This document shows, piece after piece, positions 37,053 through 48,410 of a DNA stretch of 64,000 bases (its first letter is position 1; each line of letters begins with the position of its first letter). The stretch is taken from NCBI GenBank assembly GCA_029718625.1, contig CM056376.1:22202701-22266700 (forward strand), read 5' to 3'. A program made the position numbers and the translations under genes. The notes under the pieces were generated by a model. The model worked only from the letters and a program-made list of their open reading frames with translations. It was not told the DNA's origin and made no database searches. Source of the DNA: Synaphobranchus kaupii. Its lineage: Eukaryota > Chordata > Actinopteri > Anguilliformes > Synaphobranchidae.

Positions 37053-39010
37053 TGATTTTAACATCCTCTAACATCGCTAAAAGATAATTTTGTGGAAACA
37101 ATAAAAATGCCTTTCTGAAGTGGGGCATCACCTCGGGTGTATGCTTATGGTGAAAGTGGGTTAATGTATTTGCCTTGCCAAAGTTCTCACACTCTGTATG
37201 CCATTACCTGAGTATGCAGCATACATTGCGATTTGAGCACATACTGTGAGCAGAAGAACATGGGTTAACACATAAATCGCTGTCCTGAGAACATACTTGA
37301 TTTCCCTGTAAGTGTGGTGAACAGATAAATCAGGAAAATGCAGGTGTACATCGTTTTTAAATCACTGTTTTTGTGGCCTTGAACAAAGTTTCATACGAGT
37401 CTGCGTTTCTCTCTCCTGGGTAACACTGTTGTGGCGCTCTGGATCACGTTTTTCCAGAACCGTGAGCTTATAAGTGAATGTTGTATTTATTGTGAATAGT
37501 ACATTTTCTTTTAATTTAAGCCTGTACGCGACTTGTGAATGGTTCCTTGAAATGTCGATTGTGTCTGCAGACTGGATTTTCCATGCCGTGCTTAAACAAA
37601 CCAACAGAACAGAAGCCGGATTGTAATTGGCACAGAAACTGAACCTCGTCCTCTGGCAGAGGTGCTCTGCTCCTCCCAGTAGAATGATAATGAAAAGGGA
37701 CTATAGAGATACTGTGTCCTCACTTTCCAAAGTTTCTTAGACTGATAGGAGGTGTCAGATTCTTTCTGCCCCCTCATTCAATGCAAACAAGGACAAACCT
37801 TTTTTTTTCTTTTTTTTTCCTGTGACCATTGAGAGACCTTCATGAAAGTGCTCTCCTGATTTAAGTTCATATAGCACTAGGTGTTATTATTAAAATAATT
37901 TATTTTGTTTCTTTTTTTTAAAATTGGTGAAAGTAGGTCTTTTTTGTAATTTTATTTTCCTTTTGACCATACTATGAGATGTTCTGCGACACTGACCTGC
38001 ATTTATTCAGTTGCAGGCAGTATTCAAATAATCTTCCTAGATTTGCACATGAAAGGCCCAGCGTGTGGTATTTAGGTCTTGGGGTGGTACTTGGTTAAAA
38101 GTGTCTGTCACAGAAGAATGTTTAAAATGTGCTTGACGAAATAACATTGGTTATGGCTATTTGCTCAATACCAGTCAGTTGTTAAGGTCCACCTTTCCTG
38201 TATACCCCTTGCAAGTATTTTCAAACAAAATGATATTGGTATCTATGAAGTACAGAATTTCTAATCTCATTTTCAACTTGTACCTTTTTTGAGTATAATT
38301 AGAAGCACAAGAAACAACTGTTCTGTAACTTTTATAATATGCCTTTATTGCATTTTGGCCCACATTCAATTCTTATCGCGTGTTTGTTAGTGTTAGACTA
38401 GCTTGTTAATAGATTGTGATGGTCAAACTAGCATTTCGGCACGTGTGTTAGGTAACAGACATGAACATTAACAAGCTGTCACGAGTCACAAGTGTTATAT
38501 ATGCATAGAAGTGATTGGTAACATACAAGGCTGTTTTAAGGGAAAATGGGCCATATCAACACTGTATAAGAAATGTAAGTGAGCCCATCAAAAATGATGT
38601 CCGTTTGCAGCCATTTTCATTTTTGTTTTAATTTAGCCCCAGATCAGACTGTATACATGCATGGTGAACTGAACAGGCTGAGCATGATAGAACATGGCTG
38701 CACAGCATGTTATCCTGTGTTGCTCACAATGAAATGTTTTATTTATTTTCACAACCAGCTTGTACATATTTCAGTGAATGTATTTGTACCTCTCTGTAAA
38801 CATTTTCTGTAAATATTTTTTTTTTTTGTATGTAATTTGTACTTATTTTTGTACTGTTATTCAAAACATTGAATAATTATTTATATTCCCTTGTTGTTTG
38901 TATTGTCTGAGAAATATTTATGTAAATCATTAAATTATGGTATTTATTGTTTCTGAATAGCGCGCTATGGAATATCTTAAGACATTTCGTATCAGTTTGA
39001 AAATAAAGGT
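37053..39010 (+). promoter_or_regulatory. Probable 3' UTR with two poly(A) signals and AU-rich elements
   Basis: AATAAA occurs at 37100-37105, only 50 bp after the stop, and again at 39002-39007. Between them the DNA is AT-rich. It has AU-rich nonamers TTATTTATT (38739-38747) and TTATTTATA (38877-38885), which in vertebrates mark unstable, inflammation-regulated mRNAs. Whether the long form is made is an inference. Confidence 0.45.
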
Positions 39011-39142
39011 CTTAATATTTACACAGTTCCTATCTCTCTTTGATCATGCTGATTGAAAAGCTTCAAGAGCTTTCACTGAAATGGTTGTGTTATAACTCAA
39101 TGAATGCTTGCATATACTGGGAATATTCTCTTTTTCTCTAGT

Positions 39143-39326
39143 CACTATTAGTACATCCACTGATTCTTTGTGCAATGATGATCATGTGTCATCATCTGCT
39201 GATGTGTTGCTAACCACCAGTCCTGCTATTACAACAGAAGGAGCTGAAAGCCTCTTAAACAACATGAAACGTACTTTCATTTACCCTAACAATGCTGAAA
39301 AAGAAACAAACAACCTAAAGTATTGA
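39143..39326 (+). CDS. Unassigned exon-like open frame
   Basis: A strong acceptor (TTCTCTTTTTCTCTAG, about 39127-39142) precedes an open frame to a TGA at about 39326. It is Ser/Thr-rich (STSTDSLCNDDHVSSSAD, then LLNNMKRTFIYPNNAEKE) and followed by CAG|GTATGG. No family is recognised. It could be a terminal exon of another isoform or an orphan remnant. Confidence 0.2.
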
Positions 39327-39329
39327 CAG

Positions 39330-40369
39330 GTATGGTTGGGCTAATTGATACTAGCCCCCGATAAGATAGGATGGTGTGCTACTGTAGTGACTATTGTTAC
39401 GTCCCACAATTTACCTGTGTTATAATAGCCGGGGAAACAATGGACAATAACACAACAAAAAATTCTATATTTATACTTTGCATGGCCTCTTCTGTTCATG
39501 TTTAAGTCAGGATAATTTCTATTTTATTCCTCTAGAGGGAGACCTTTCTAAGTACAAAATGGCTCGAAGAGGTTCTCTGCAAGACACACCCATGTCACGG
39601 GACAATAAGTGAATCGAAAGGCGCATTCCAGTCATAAGAAACTGACATTTACATATTCTATCAAAGATTGTCCAAGGAGGGTTCTCATTCCTGAAAATTA
39701 ATGACAAATCAGATGTTCCTAAGAAAATGAACCTTTTAATACAGAAACAAATTTACATAAGCAACTAAAAATGTAATCCTCAGTGCATTTTAGCCCAGTA
39801 ATACAGACTATTTAAATGAGATTATTCTACATCACGTGATAGGTTTACCACAAACCAAAACAGAGGTTGTACACCGGTTCATGTACCAGTTCATCTTGAA
39901 ATACAAAATACGTTCCTGCCAATTCAAAGCAGTGAGGATCAACTCCATAAACTGTCCGGAAATACGAGTATATTATGACAACCCTGATAAATTCTCATTT
40001 GACTTCCAGTATGCTTAAATAAATCAGATCCCCCCCCCCAATAATAATGCACATCAATCTCTTTAATTAGCCCCCCTCCCCACATATACACATTTATTAT
40101 TATTCATATTAGTAATACAAATATTATAAATGACAAATTTGGTCCCCAACGTGGGGCTGAACAATTACCACTCTAACATGCAATATTCAATTGACTATTT
40201 ATAGCCGCGCACTCCACTGCCGATTCGGGAGACATCCGAGTTCCTCCAAAACACGGCGTGTCACCAGCCTGCTTCTTTTTGCAGTCGGAGGAAGACCTTT
40301 CATATGCTTGCAGTCCACCGATCAACCTGTGAGGGCCCCTAATCGACTGAACCCTCCCATATCCTAGAT
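39330..40369. other. Intergenic stretch, unassigned
   Basis: TGTTACGTCCCACAATTTAC (from 39394) resembles the start of a retroelement LTR, but I could not find its other end. A short open frame (39836-40018, RFMYQFILKYKIRSCQF) is not recognised. A C-run lies at 40031. Confidence 0.3.
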
Positions 40370-40888
40370 CAGGGGTCTCATTTATAAAAAGTACTTCAGA
40401 TCAAATTTGATCTAACGTGTGGCGTACAATGCTTATTGGTGTTCCTTCTATTAAATGTACAGTATGTGACCAGTTACCCTGAAAAGCGGTGAAATCTCCT
40501 GGCATCACCCTCGCCTCTCACAACTGGTCGCTTGTGGGCGTGTTCTATTTTTAAAACACCGTGTTTGTTAAATTATATCGATTGGATTCTCTGTCTCCAC
40601 ACAGCAATAATTAATGATAATTCTCCATGACAGAACTAGGAGTGGGGAAATAAAATTTGAAAAGGGGAACAATTTATTAGTCGGATCTTTAATTTAGCCC
40701 CAGGGTGCACATGCATTCCATTTGAAGTTCATTTGATATTTATAGACACAAGTACGTACGTCAGACGTACACTATTTTAAACAAGCGCAGCCAATTTTAT
40801 AAATAATGCTTACGTCCATTTAAAGAAATGTGCTTACATTAAAGTTAAAGATGATGTCGAAGTACGTTTCTTTTTATAGATGAGGCCC
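40370..40888. mobile_element. Non-autonomous hAT-like element
   Basis: Ends CAGGGGTCTCATTTATAAA and TTTATAGATGAGGCCCC are inverted repeats of the same class as 19735-19965. It abuts the next element directly. Confidence 0.6.
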
Positions 40889-41078
40889 CAGGGCTGCCCA
40901 ACCCTGTTCGTGGAGGTCTACCTTCCTGTAGGTTTGTATTTCAACCCTAATTTGGAACAACTGATTCTACTAATTAGCAGCTCAACTAGATCTCTAGCTG
41001 TTAAATGAGGTGTGCTTTGTTAGGGTTGGAGTGATCTACAGGACGGTAGATCTCCAGAAATAGGGTTGGGCAGCCCCG
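40889..41078. mobile_element. Non-autonomous hAT element, 190 bp
   Basis: Inverted ends CAGGGCTGCCCAACCCTG and TAGGGTTGGGCAGCCCCG. Inside, GGTCTACCTTCCTGTAGG is mirrored by CTACAGGACGGTAGATC. No coding capacity. Confidence 0.7.
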
Positions 41079-41099
41079 CCTGCCCTCGTTAACGAAATC

Positions 41100-41232
41100 C
41101 GCAATAGTGCATCACCCCATGGAGCCACCAGCTGCAGTCGGCACTGGCACGGTCCGGATTTGAGCCGTGAAGGTGGGGCTCATCCACGCACCACAGCATG
41201 GTGCCTTAACCGAATGAGCCACATTAGCAGGC
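41100..41232 (-). repeat. tRNA-like SINE copy
   Basis: The minus strand gives TGGCTCATTCGGTTAAGGCA (A-box), then GGCTCAAATCC (B-box-like). It shares CACCATGCTGTGGTGC with the piece at 4540-4632. Confidence 0.5.
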
Positions 41233-41249
41233 CGCTAGTTAAACGGTGT

Positions 41250-41672
41250 TTATGTGCCGGAGGTGCTGATGGGGAGGGGGTCAGTGACATTGACTAGTAG
41301 TGGGCTGCTGGTCTTCTTGGTGGCCGCCCTGAAGAGGTGAACTTGAGGGAAGGCGAGTGAAGTGACGGGCTCTGCCCCCCAGGCCACCCGGCCGGACTGG
41401 AGCACCCCCCTATCGTCCTTCTCCGCACGCTTCCTGAGACGGGCCGGTTCAGTGACCGGGACACCCACCCGAGCCTTCCCCGTCAGCTGCTGGGCGGGGC
41501 ACCAGCCCTTCCCCCTGCCCCGTCTCAGCAAGCCCGCCAGGTCCTTCTTGAACTTGCTGTTGAGAGCTGCGTACACCAGCGGATTGCACACGGAGTTGCT
41601 GAATCCCAAAATCTGCACCGTGCTGAACACCATGAACTCGTGATCTGAGCTCAAGTTCAGCTTCCCTTTTTG
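41250..41672 (-). CDS. qrfpr: QRFP-receptor-like GPCR, last exon (TM7 and tail)
   Basis: Acceptor TTCTCTTCCACAAAAAG, then KLNLSSDHEFMVFSTVQILG and FSNSVCNPLVYAALNSKFKK, which is TM7 with its NPxxY motif (NPLVY) and the start of helix 8. A long basic, Ser/Pro-rich tail follows to a stop at 41250. QRFP (26RFa) receptors are Gq/Gi-coupled neuropeptide receptors with closely similar TM7 text. It is the best-preserved part of an incomplete locus (see also 44003-44064 and 45736-45894). Confidence 0.75.
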   Translation of the reverse strand, partial: QKGKLNLSSDHEFMVFSTVQILGFSNSVCNPLVYAALNSKFKKDLAGLLRRGRGKGWCPAQQLTGKARVGVPVTEPARLRKRAEKDDRGVLQSGRVAWGAEPVTSLAFPQVHLFRAATKKTSSPLLVNVTDPLPISTSGT

Positions 41673-42114
41673 TGGAAGAGAAAAAAAATTTCAAACTTTC
41701 ATTTCACTTTGTTGCAATATTCTTACAACACTTACAAAAGGCCACCGTTACGTTTTGAATTTAGCGATTGTAATTGAACAGATTAGGCTACGTCTGTAGC
41801 AGATGGATAACTTTCAATTAAAGTGAATATTATTCATAGTATCAACCAAAACGGATTATTGAAATGTCATTGTTGTTATGAAAGGCAGCTGTCACAAACA
41901 TGGCATTTCACAATGGATTGCGTTTACGTATTTATTGAACACCTTTCATCTCATTATTCCCTCCCTCCTCTCAGTTGAAGCCAGGCATCACCCACATGGG
42001 TGCAACACAGTTCACAGTAAAATGCTTTGATATCATGAGATGAAAAGCACTATGTGCATGTTATCCATTATCATATTATAATCTCATAGAACATACAATA
42101 CTGTCACTGACGTC

Positions 42115-42850
42115 ACGTGGCGCTGTAATGGCGACGTAGTCCAGCTGTCTCTCGTGTTCGTGTTTGTTAATTTGAATGTATTTTGTTGTGTCGGGCTTTT
42201 ATCTTTTGTTTTTTCATGTGCTGTGCATCTGTTCTGTTGTGGTGCGGGGAGGCGGACTGAAGATTTATCGGGGCACTCCTGCCGCTTGTTTTGATGATAC
42301 TGGCGAATTGTCTCGCCGGGATAATTTTGTTTGTGGTCGTCACCATGGAGACGCATTCGCAATATATGCTCAGGAATGTCCGTTGGATCTGAAGTAGCAA
42401 AGTTTACCATCGCTCTTCAACGGAGTTGAAGATGTCGGGACTGATCAGAGAGTGCAGGCGGTCTTGGAATACAGCCATGATTTTAAAAAACCATGAAAGG
42501 GAAGGAGAAGATGGTGAGGCGACGAGTGGGAAGGCTGACGCAGTTCGATGCTCCGTTTCGGCGGCGCTGGGACTGCGGCGCTGCGTGTGTGGAGGAGGGT
42601 CGTGGAGGCGGAGTTTGTGTGTTGGACTGCTGAATGACACTGGACATCTCGGGACAGCGGGGGCTATTTTTAATCATGGCTGTATTCCAATTTAATTCAC
42701 TTAATTCGATATTGTATGTCTTTATTTGGTGTGCTTGTTTGTGTGTTGTGGGTCTGCCCCACTGTCTGTCTTTTTTGTTGTTGCTGGTGGCTACAACTGA
42801 AGTTCCCGAAAGGGAAAATAAAAGTCATTCTATTCTATTCTATTCATTGT
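42115..42850 (+). mobile_element. Short non-LTR element with ATTCT tail
   Basis: The unit begins near GTGGCGCTGTAATGGCGACG. It ends AAGTTCCCGAAAGGGAAAAT, AAAAGTC and ATTCT repeats, the typical 3' terminus of a fish LINE. The interior is GC-rich and lacks reverse transcriptase, so it is internally deleted or SINE-like. It sits in the place where a TM5-6 exon of the receptor would be expected. Confidence 0.55.
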
Positions 42851-44002
42851 AATTTCAATAGACAATTGTCTGCAGTAGCTAATGAGTACACTAGGCATTT
42901 GGCAAAATTTGGGACAGTGTTGGTGAACAGTCATTATCTACTTCTAATGAGCATGGGAGTCATATGTTTCCACAAAGATGGAATGATGCAGATGCATTTC
43001 TTATTCTACCATGCAACAGGTGAACAACTATTTTTGGTCCAGAAACCAGGTGTTAACTAACGGTGAGTCGGGAGAATTGTCACGGTCAGGTGTCTGTTGT
43101 TAATGTCAGAGTTGGAAAGTCCAGGGGTCAGAAATTAAAAGCCCTGCCAAGTTTTTCTTCCACCGATGAATGCAGCCAGCTGATTTCACTAATTAGTTCT
43201 ACCTCCTGGCTGAAGAATTGTGATAATTAGTAAATGCAGGTAATTAGAATAAAATACTGGGGAGGACTTTTACTTTCTGAACCTGGATTTTACACCGCTG
43301 ATCATTGTAGTATACGGGAATACAGAAACAATAGTCAATCATCCCGCCATGACTCACCTCCACTATCCATTTGAAAAGAATGTTAACCTGTAATATTCAA
43401 CCGAAGATAACCTCCCATCTCATTAATTAATTCATTACTGCAAACACAAGAACCCCATGAAAGAAAAAGTAGACGCAACAAGGTCACTGAAGAACCAGCT
43501 ATGAAAGAAAAAAAAACAGGACATCTTCCACAAATGCCTGCTTTCCCAGATACATAGAAAATTTATAAAATTTGGATTGCACATTCCCAATTCCCTCAGA
43601 AAAATGGCAACAAGACCTCCTTAAACACTCTTTTGAGAACCAATCTGGGGAAAGACATTTTGTAGACGCATTCTTATTATGTCTAAGAACTGCTAAATAC
43701 CGTTTATTGGTACAAAACTGAACTGTACATAATACTAAACTTAAAATGCTTAAGAATGGAAATTTCAGACAGACAAATGCACATATTGTAACAACCTCCA
43801 CACAATTGTACTCATGTCATGTGGAAGTGGCGGCTCATGACTCTGGGATGCCAAACTGGATAAATCACAGCAGATTCTGGGTCTTGGCTTTCCCCTCAAC
43901 CCCGCTCTCGGTCTTTCTGGGGACACATACAACACTAGCCTAGCAAAAGTATTTCTGAAGCTATAATGATTATGGTTTTATTACAAACTAAAAAGTTATT
44001 AC
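42851..44002. other. Receptor intron debris
   Basis: It includes a repeat with GGGGTCAGAAATTAAAAGCC (about 43123-43290) and a possible old LINE scrap (43500-43930, weak CHVEVAAHD-type frame). I searched this stretch by eye for TM5 and TM6 on the minus strand and found neither. Confidence 0.35.
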
Positions 44003-44064
44003 CTCCACTTTGTGTGCATACCACATTGGGCCTGCAACTGCCAGAGCAATCAACCACACAGCCA
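44003..44064 (-). CDS. qrfpr: QRFP-receptor-like GPCR exon (TM4)
   Basis: Acceptor TTTCTTCCAG, donor GTGGAG|GTAATA, 62 nt, phase 1 in and 0 out. It joins the previous exon to read ML-VAVWLIALAVAGPMWYAH, which matches the TM4 pattern of QRFP receptors (VWL...GPMW). The exact phase fit with 45736-45894 supports a real gene origin. Confidence 0.75.
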
Positions 44065-44249
44065 CTGGAAGAAATGAAAATAATTGTTCAACTTAACCAA
44101 TAGAACTCACATTTTTGCGATCAGTCTAACGAAAGCAGAAAACTGATCAAACTGGCTTTCATTCTTGCCCCAAGAGAGCCACAAAGTGTGCTGTTTTTCT
44201 GTGGCAATGAATTCTGAGAAACCATGTGAGGTATGCATAATCATATGCC

Positions 44250-44736
44250 TTAAAGGAATAGTTCGGAATTTTGGACATAATGTCTCAATTGTGGAAGTAC
44301 GGCGGTGGAGCGAACGTGGCCATTGCAACTTGTTGCTCTTCTTTGTTGTTGTAGTCGACCAGTGCCGGCACTACATTCGTAGGTAATGTAAAGTATCGCT
44401 CTGCCGCCGTACTTCCACAGAGAATATAGGTCAGTACAAAGTAAAGGATTCAACGATAGTTTGACTTAAAAAATGATGGTATAAACACTCAAAATAACCC
44501 CGATAAACTGTTGTCGTATTTTATTTGCTTTGGGTGCACTGTGGAGTGCTTAAGTGCATTTGGTAGTGGATGCTACCGGTTACCGGTTACCATAGAGTTG
44601 CGCTAGCATTAGCAACATGTGTATGTCCAAAAGAAGGATGGAATTAGCTGAAAATGGTTTCCATCAATCAACTACATCATAATTGATGTATATATAATTG
44701 AGACATTATGTCCAAAATTCCGAACAATCCCTTTAA
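44250..44736. mobile_element. piggyBac-like MITE with TTAA ends
   Basis: Inverted ends TTAAAGGAATAGTTCGGAAT and TTAAAGGGATTGTTCGGAAT (right end, complement), continuing through TTTTGGACATAATGTCTCAA. TTAA is present at both borders. A second inner inverted pair (GGAAGTACGGCGG and CCGCCGTACTTCC) lies in the left half. Confidence 0.8.
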
Positions 44737-44839
44737 CTGAGTGTTGCATGTTGAGTCAAAATTAAAACATAGCTCTTTACTCCACTCTTTATCAGCGGGG
44801 GTAAAGAGCAATTATTCAGACAAAGCACCCACTCATGTA

Positions 44840-45125
44840 CAGTACCAGTCAAAAGTTTGGACACACCTACTCATAGAAGGTTTTTTTTCCATTATTTTTA
44901 CTGTTTTCCACATTTTGGAATAGTAAAGACATCAAAACTATGAGATAACACAAATACAAATTATGCAAAAACCAAAAAAGGGTTAAACAAATAAAAAAAG
45001 TATTATATTTTAGATTCTTCAAAGTAGCCACCCTTTGCCTTGATAACGGCTTTGCACATTCTAGCCATTCTCTCAAACAACTTCTGTGGTAAACAGGTAT
45101 TCCACAGGTAAAAAGGTGATGCCAT
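44840..45125. mobile_element. Tc1/mariner end fragment
   Basis: TA then CAGTACCAGTCAAAAGTTTG and GACACACCTACTCAT is a widespread Tc1 terminus. Inside, AGTAGCCACCCTTTGCCTTG belongs to the 3' part of the element. The element is truncated and runs into a palindromic MITE. Confidence 0.75.
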
Positions 45126-45145
45126 CATGACTATATAAAAGGATA

Positions 45146-45490
45146 TCAAAAGACTCCTGATATCTTATTTCCAGGTACTCTTAGAAGCGATACTATAACC
45201 TCTGCATTTGAATGGATCTCTATGGGAATTGGGGGGTGGGACTAGATTTAGCTTTAAATTACACTGGAACAGTGTGGAACACATGGTTGGCTAAATGGCT
45301 CTAAGTCATCAAGGGTCTGACGTATCAAACAAGCCTTAAACCATCACTCTGCTGCCAGATATGCAGTAGATATGGATGGATCACTTGAAGGGTTGTTTCT
45401 CCTGACAAATTTTCCTATTGAACTCTATGGAAAAATAAGTCAGGAGAAGAAACCCTTCAAGTTATCCATCCATATCTACTGTATGCATTG
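45146..45490. mobile_element. Palindromic MITE, copy 2
   Basis: It shares TATCAAAAGACTCCTGATAT and TCTATGGGAATTGGGGGGTG with the copy at 33905-34320. It has its own inner palindrome (GGATCACTTGAAGGGTTG against a near-complement at about 45437-45470). As in copy 1, a Tc1 fragment lies at its left. Confidence 0.65.
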
Positions 45491-45735
45491 TCACATTGTA
45501 AACAGCATAATGCACAGTACATAACTGAAGGTCATCAAGTAGCTATAATTAATCAATGCCACCGCTCCAAGCACTTCATACATTACTGAGACTTGATGTG
45601 TCATAATATAATAATATTTATCCAGAAACCGCTCCAAGTGCTTCATACTTTACTGACACTTGTGAATGAATTATGGAGAGTCAATTAAAACCCATTTGAA
45701 TGGGTTTGGAACAACAGTTCTATTTTTATCCTCAC

Positions 45736-45894
45736 CAAGCATCTTCATGGCATGACATGGGGAATAGCCACTCCGCAGCTTCAGTGGGTACAGAATTCCT
45801 TTAAATCGTTCCACGGCAATACAAGTCATGGTGAGAATGCTGGTTGTTATGGCAGTCACCTGTAGAAATGGTATTAACTTGCACAGGAAATTAC
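45736..45894 (-). CDS. qrfpr: QRFP-receptor-like GPCR exon (TM3)
   Basis: Acceptor TCCTGTGTTACAG, donor CTTG|GTGAGG, 159 nt, phase 1 to 1. It encodes NFLCKLIPFLQVTAITTSIL, then TMTCIAVERFKGILYPLKLR, i.e. the TM3 Cys, the ER(F) version of the DRY motif and intracellular loop 2. The text is very close to QRFP receptors. No TM1-2 exon is found upstream, where transposons fill 46.0-53.1 kb. Confidence 0.8.
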
Positions 45895-46029
45895 CTGTAA
45901 CACAGGATAGAGGCAATTGCATAAATTGCGTAAATGTCCCTACGTCACAGCTCAAAATCTAATATCTAATATCGAGTATCAAATTGAGAATTAATATACA
46001 TTGAGGTGATTCCATATATTAGCATGTAT

Positions 46030-46640
46030 AAGCAGTTCAGTGCATCCAAGCCATGTCAGGAAAATGCACCCCACACCATTACAGAGCTACCAGAACCCCA
46101 CACTTTTGTAATCAATCACTCAGGCCTTTAGACTTTTTAGGCGTGTCTGTTTGTCCAGAACATGGTGAAAGATGATTCATCTGACCATACGACTTTCTCT
46201 CCACTGCTTGGTAGTCCATTGCCTGTGCTCTTTGCACCACTGTAGTTGCATTCACACATTGGCAGGTGTAAGGAGTGGCTTGCTCACTGCACCGACCATG
46301 GCATCCTACTCTGCAGAGTATCCTGCTCCAACGCTCTACAGAAATTTGCAGTTAGTTAATTTAGAGCTGCTCACCTGTGCTCCTGCACCTCAACAAATGC
46401 ACAAGCATCATAACTGTGTGCCGTATTGATGATGCTTGTGCATTTCTTGAGGTGCAAGCATCATAACTCTGTGCCCTATTGATGATATCTCTCCCTCAGA
46501 GTTGCATGCCAACATCACCGTAAACACTGTCCTTTGTGAAACATCATGAAGTTAAGTCTTCATCACTGAAGCTCCTGCCAAACACGCCCCAACAACCCCC
46601 CTCAAGGTCACTCACGTCAAATCTTTTACCCACGTTAGCC
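46030..46640. mobile_element. Degraded DNA-transposon relic
   Basis: CATCTGACCATACGACTTTC, CTCCACTGCTTGGTAGTCC and GCACCACTGTAGTTGCATTC follow the pattern of an old transposase region read on the minus strand. No open frame survives. A 40-bp segment around GATGCTTGTGCATTTCTTGA is duplicated in inverted form near 46400-46470. Confidence 0.35.
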
Positions 46641-46649
46641 ATAATTATA

Positions 46650-47110
46650 GGCAACCAGGCCAGAATTTTACTTTACTTTCCTGGCATTAATTGATGCTCT
46701 TATCCAGGGGGAATTACAATGCAAACACGTGCGCAAAGATCAGATATCAAAGGGGAAAGAATAGTCCCAAGAGTCCAAAAAGTTCAGACTCGATGGACTT
46801 CTGAACTACCCTAGTACTGAGCATTGCACACATTTATAAAAACAGGAACAAAGCTACCCTAATGAGTATTAAACAAATAACAAAAAAAGAACCGCAGGAT
46901 CTGAAAGCAAAAATAGAAGTTACACCTAACCGGGTGGTAGGGGTGGAGTCTTCAGTCTGCATTGGAAGCTGGCCGATGTCTCGTCTGTTCTGAATGGCAG
47001 GGGAAGAGCATTCAAGCACAGAGGGGCTAGAACAGACAGCGGACATGACTGGAAAGTGCAGGCTCAAGAAGGGGGAGGGACTAGATAGCGGGGTCTGGCT
47101 GGTGTGTAGG
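46650..47110 (-). repeat. LINE/SINE relic
   Basis: TTGATGCTCTTATCCAGGGG resembles the complement of an L2 tail. The following stretch carries no intact frame. It is a reversed, 5'-truncated retroelement. Confidence 0.4.
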
Positions 47111-47795
47111 GTCTTATGATCTTTTGAAGGGGCAGTCCACTTGGTAGCCCAGGAAGGTTAGCAGCATGGATTTAAATCATATGTGGTGAATCTGACCAAG
47201 CCATGCACCTTTCCTGTTGTTGTGTATATTTTAACTGTATGTTGCATATACGCATGTGTTTAATGGGTTCAATCCAAGGCTCACATGAGAACGATACAAG
47301 GGAAGAAAGAAAGAAAGTCAAGATAACTTATCAGACCTGTGAATGGGATTTCAATTGACAGAAAACTGCTAGTACTCACAGCCTTTAATATAAAAGTGAT
47401 GAAAAGGTGACATTTCGATTTGTCAGAGGACTTGCTTTGATTTGACGTACCTCGACTTCTGACATACACAACTGTAGGGGTGTGCCTGCAACATGGCAGA
47501 TGTGAAGAGTGGAGGATAATTTATACACATCACATGTTCAGAGAAAAGGCTTCCGCAAAGCCTACACTTGTGTTTCCTCACTGAAGCATCCTCCGGGAGC
47601 CTCCTCGTTCACCACTCCTCGCTCCTCTGAGGAGCATTTAGTGGTTTGGAATGTCCTTACCCTATTCTGGATTATCACCACAGGGGAGCACAGAGCAACT
47701 AACGAACATATTTTTCCACAATTTGGACTTATATCATGGCTAGGTAACTACACAACCCAAAGTTCTACCAAAGTTCAGCTGTGCTTTAAACACAG

Positions 47796-48410
47796 GTGGC
47801 AGGAGGAGTGAGTGGTTTGGCAGGCTCCACTCAACTCCAAACTTTAGCCCTCTTAATCATTTTATTCTCTATTTATCAACTGATCAAATATCTTCATCAG
47901 ATAAGAAAGAAGTTCAAGATCAAATATCTTCATCAGATAAGCAAGAAGTTAAAGTCTGATTCAAAACAACATGACAAAAACAAACACAAAGGCGGCAAAG
48001 TTTGTACATACCTCCTCTGTGGCTTATTGTTGTTAATTCCAACGGTGTCCACCTGTAATGCTAAGGAGGGCCCAAGTACAAAACCCGGCTGTAACACCCG
48101 ATGCTACATAGAAGATCCAATGGGCGTATTATCCGTAAAATCAAGAATCGACTTCTACGGACATGGCTACACTGCCATTTTCTCCTTCCTGCTCATAGAT
48201 GGCCGAGCCTTTGCTGCTGGAACTGGACGAGACACACAGCAACGAGAGGCAAGTTGGAAAACCGCTAAGATTGTATTCTTTCTATTGTTACTGTCGGGCG
48301 ATGTTCATTTAAATCCCGGCCCGACTTCACAATTGACCATGAGCAATCCGGATGCCCCATGTGCTTTTCCAGTGCAGACAACGTACCGACTGAAAACTCC
48401 CCACAGCTAA
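47796..48410 (+). pseudogene. LINE N-terminal ORF with 2A-like motif
   Basis: 204 codons. Residues 15-32 are hydrophobic (LQTLALLIILFSIYQLI), followed by a Lys-rich, partly duplicated IKYLHQIRKKFK segment. A second hydrophobic run (KTAKIVFFLLLLSG) leads straight into GDVHLNPGP at 48297-48323. This fits the 2A ribosome-skipping consensus D-V-x-x-N-P-G-P. 2A-like peptides near the N-terminus are known in APE-type non-LTR elements. A frameshift seems to occur just after (about 48340), since the next frame carries CPMCFSSADN. Confidence 0.7.
48294..48323 (+). other. 2A-like peptide SGDVHLNPGP
   Basis: In frame with the ORF from 47796 (residues 167-176). The invariant NPGP and the preceding D-V are all present; His replaces the commonest Glu. 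The Leu-rich stretch before it is typical of these motifs. Confidence 0.75.
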
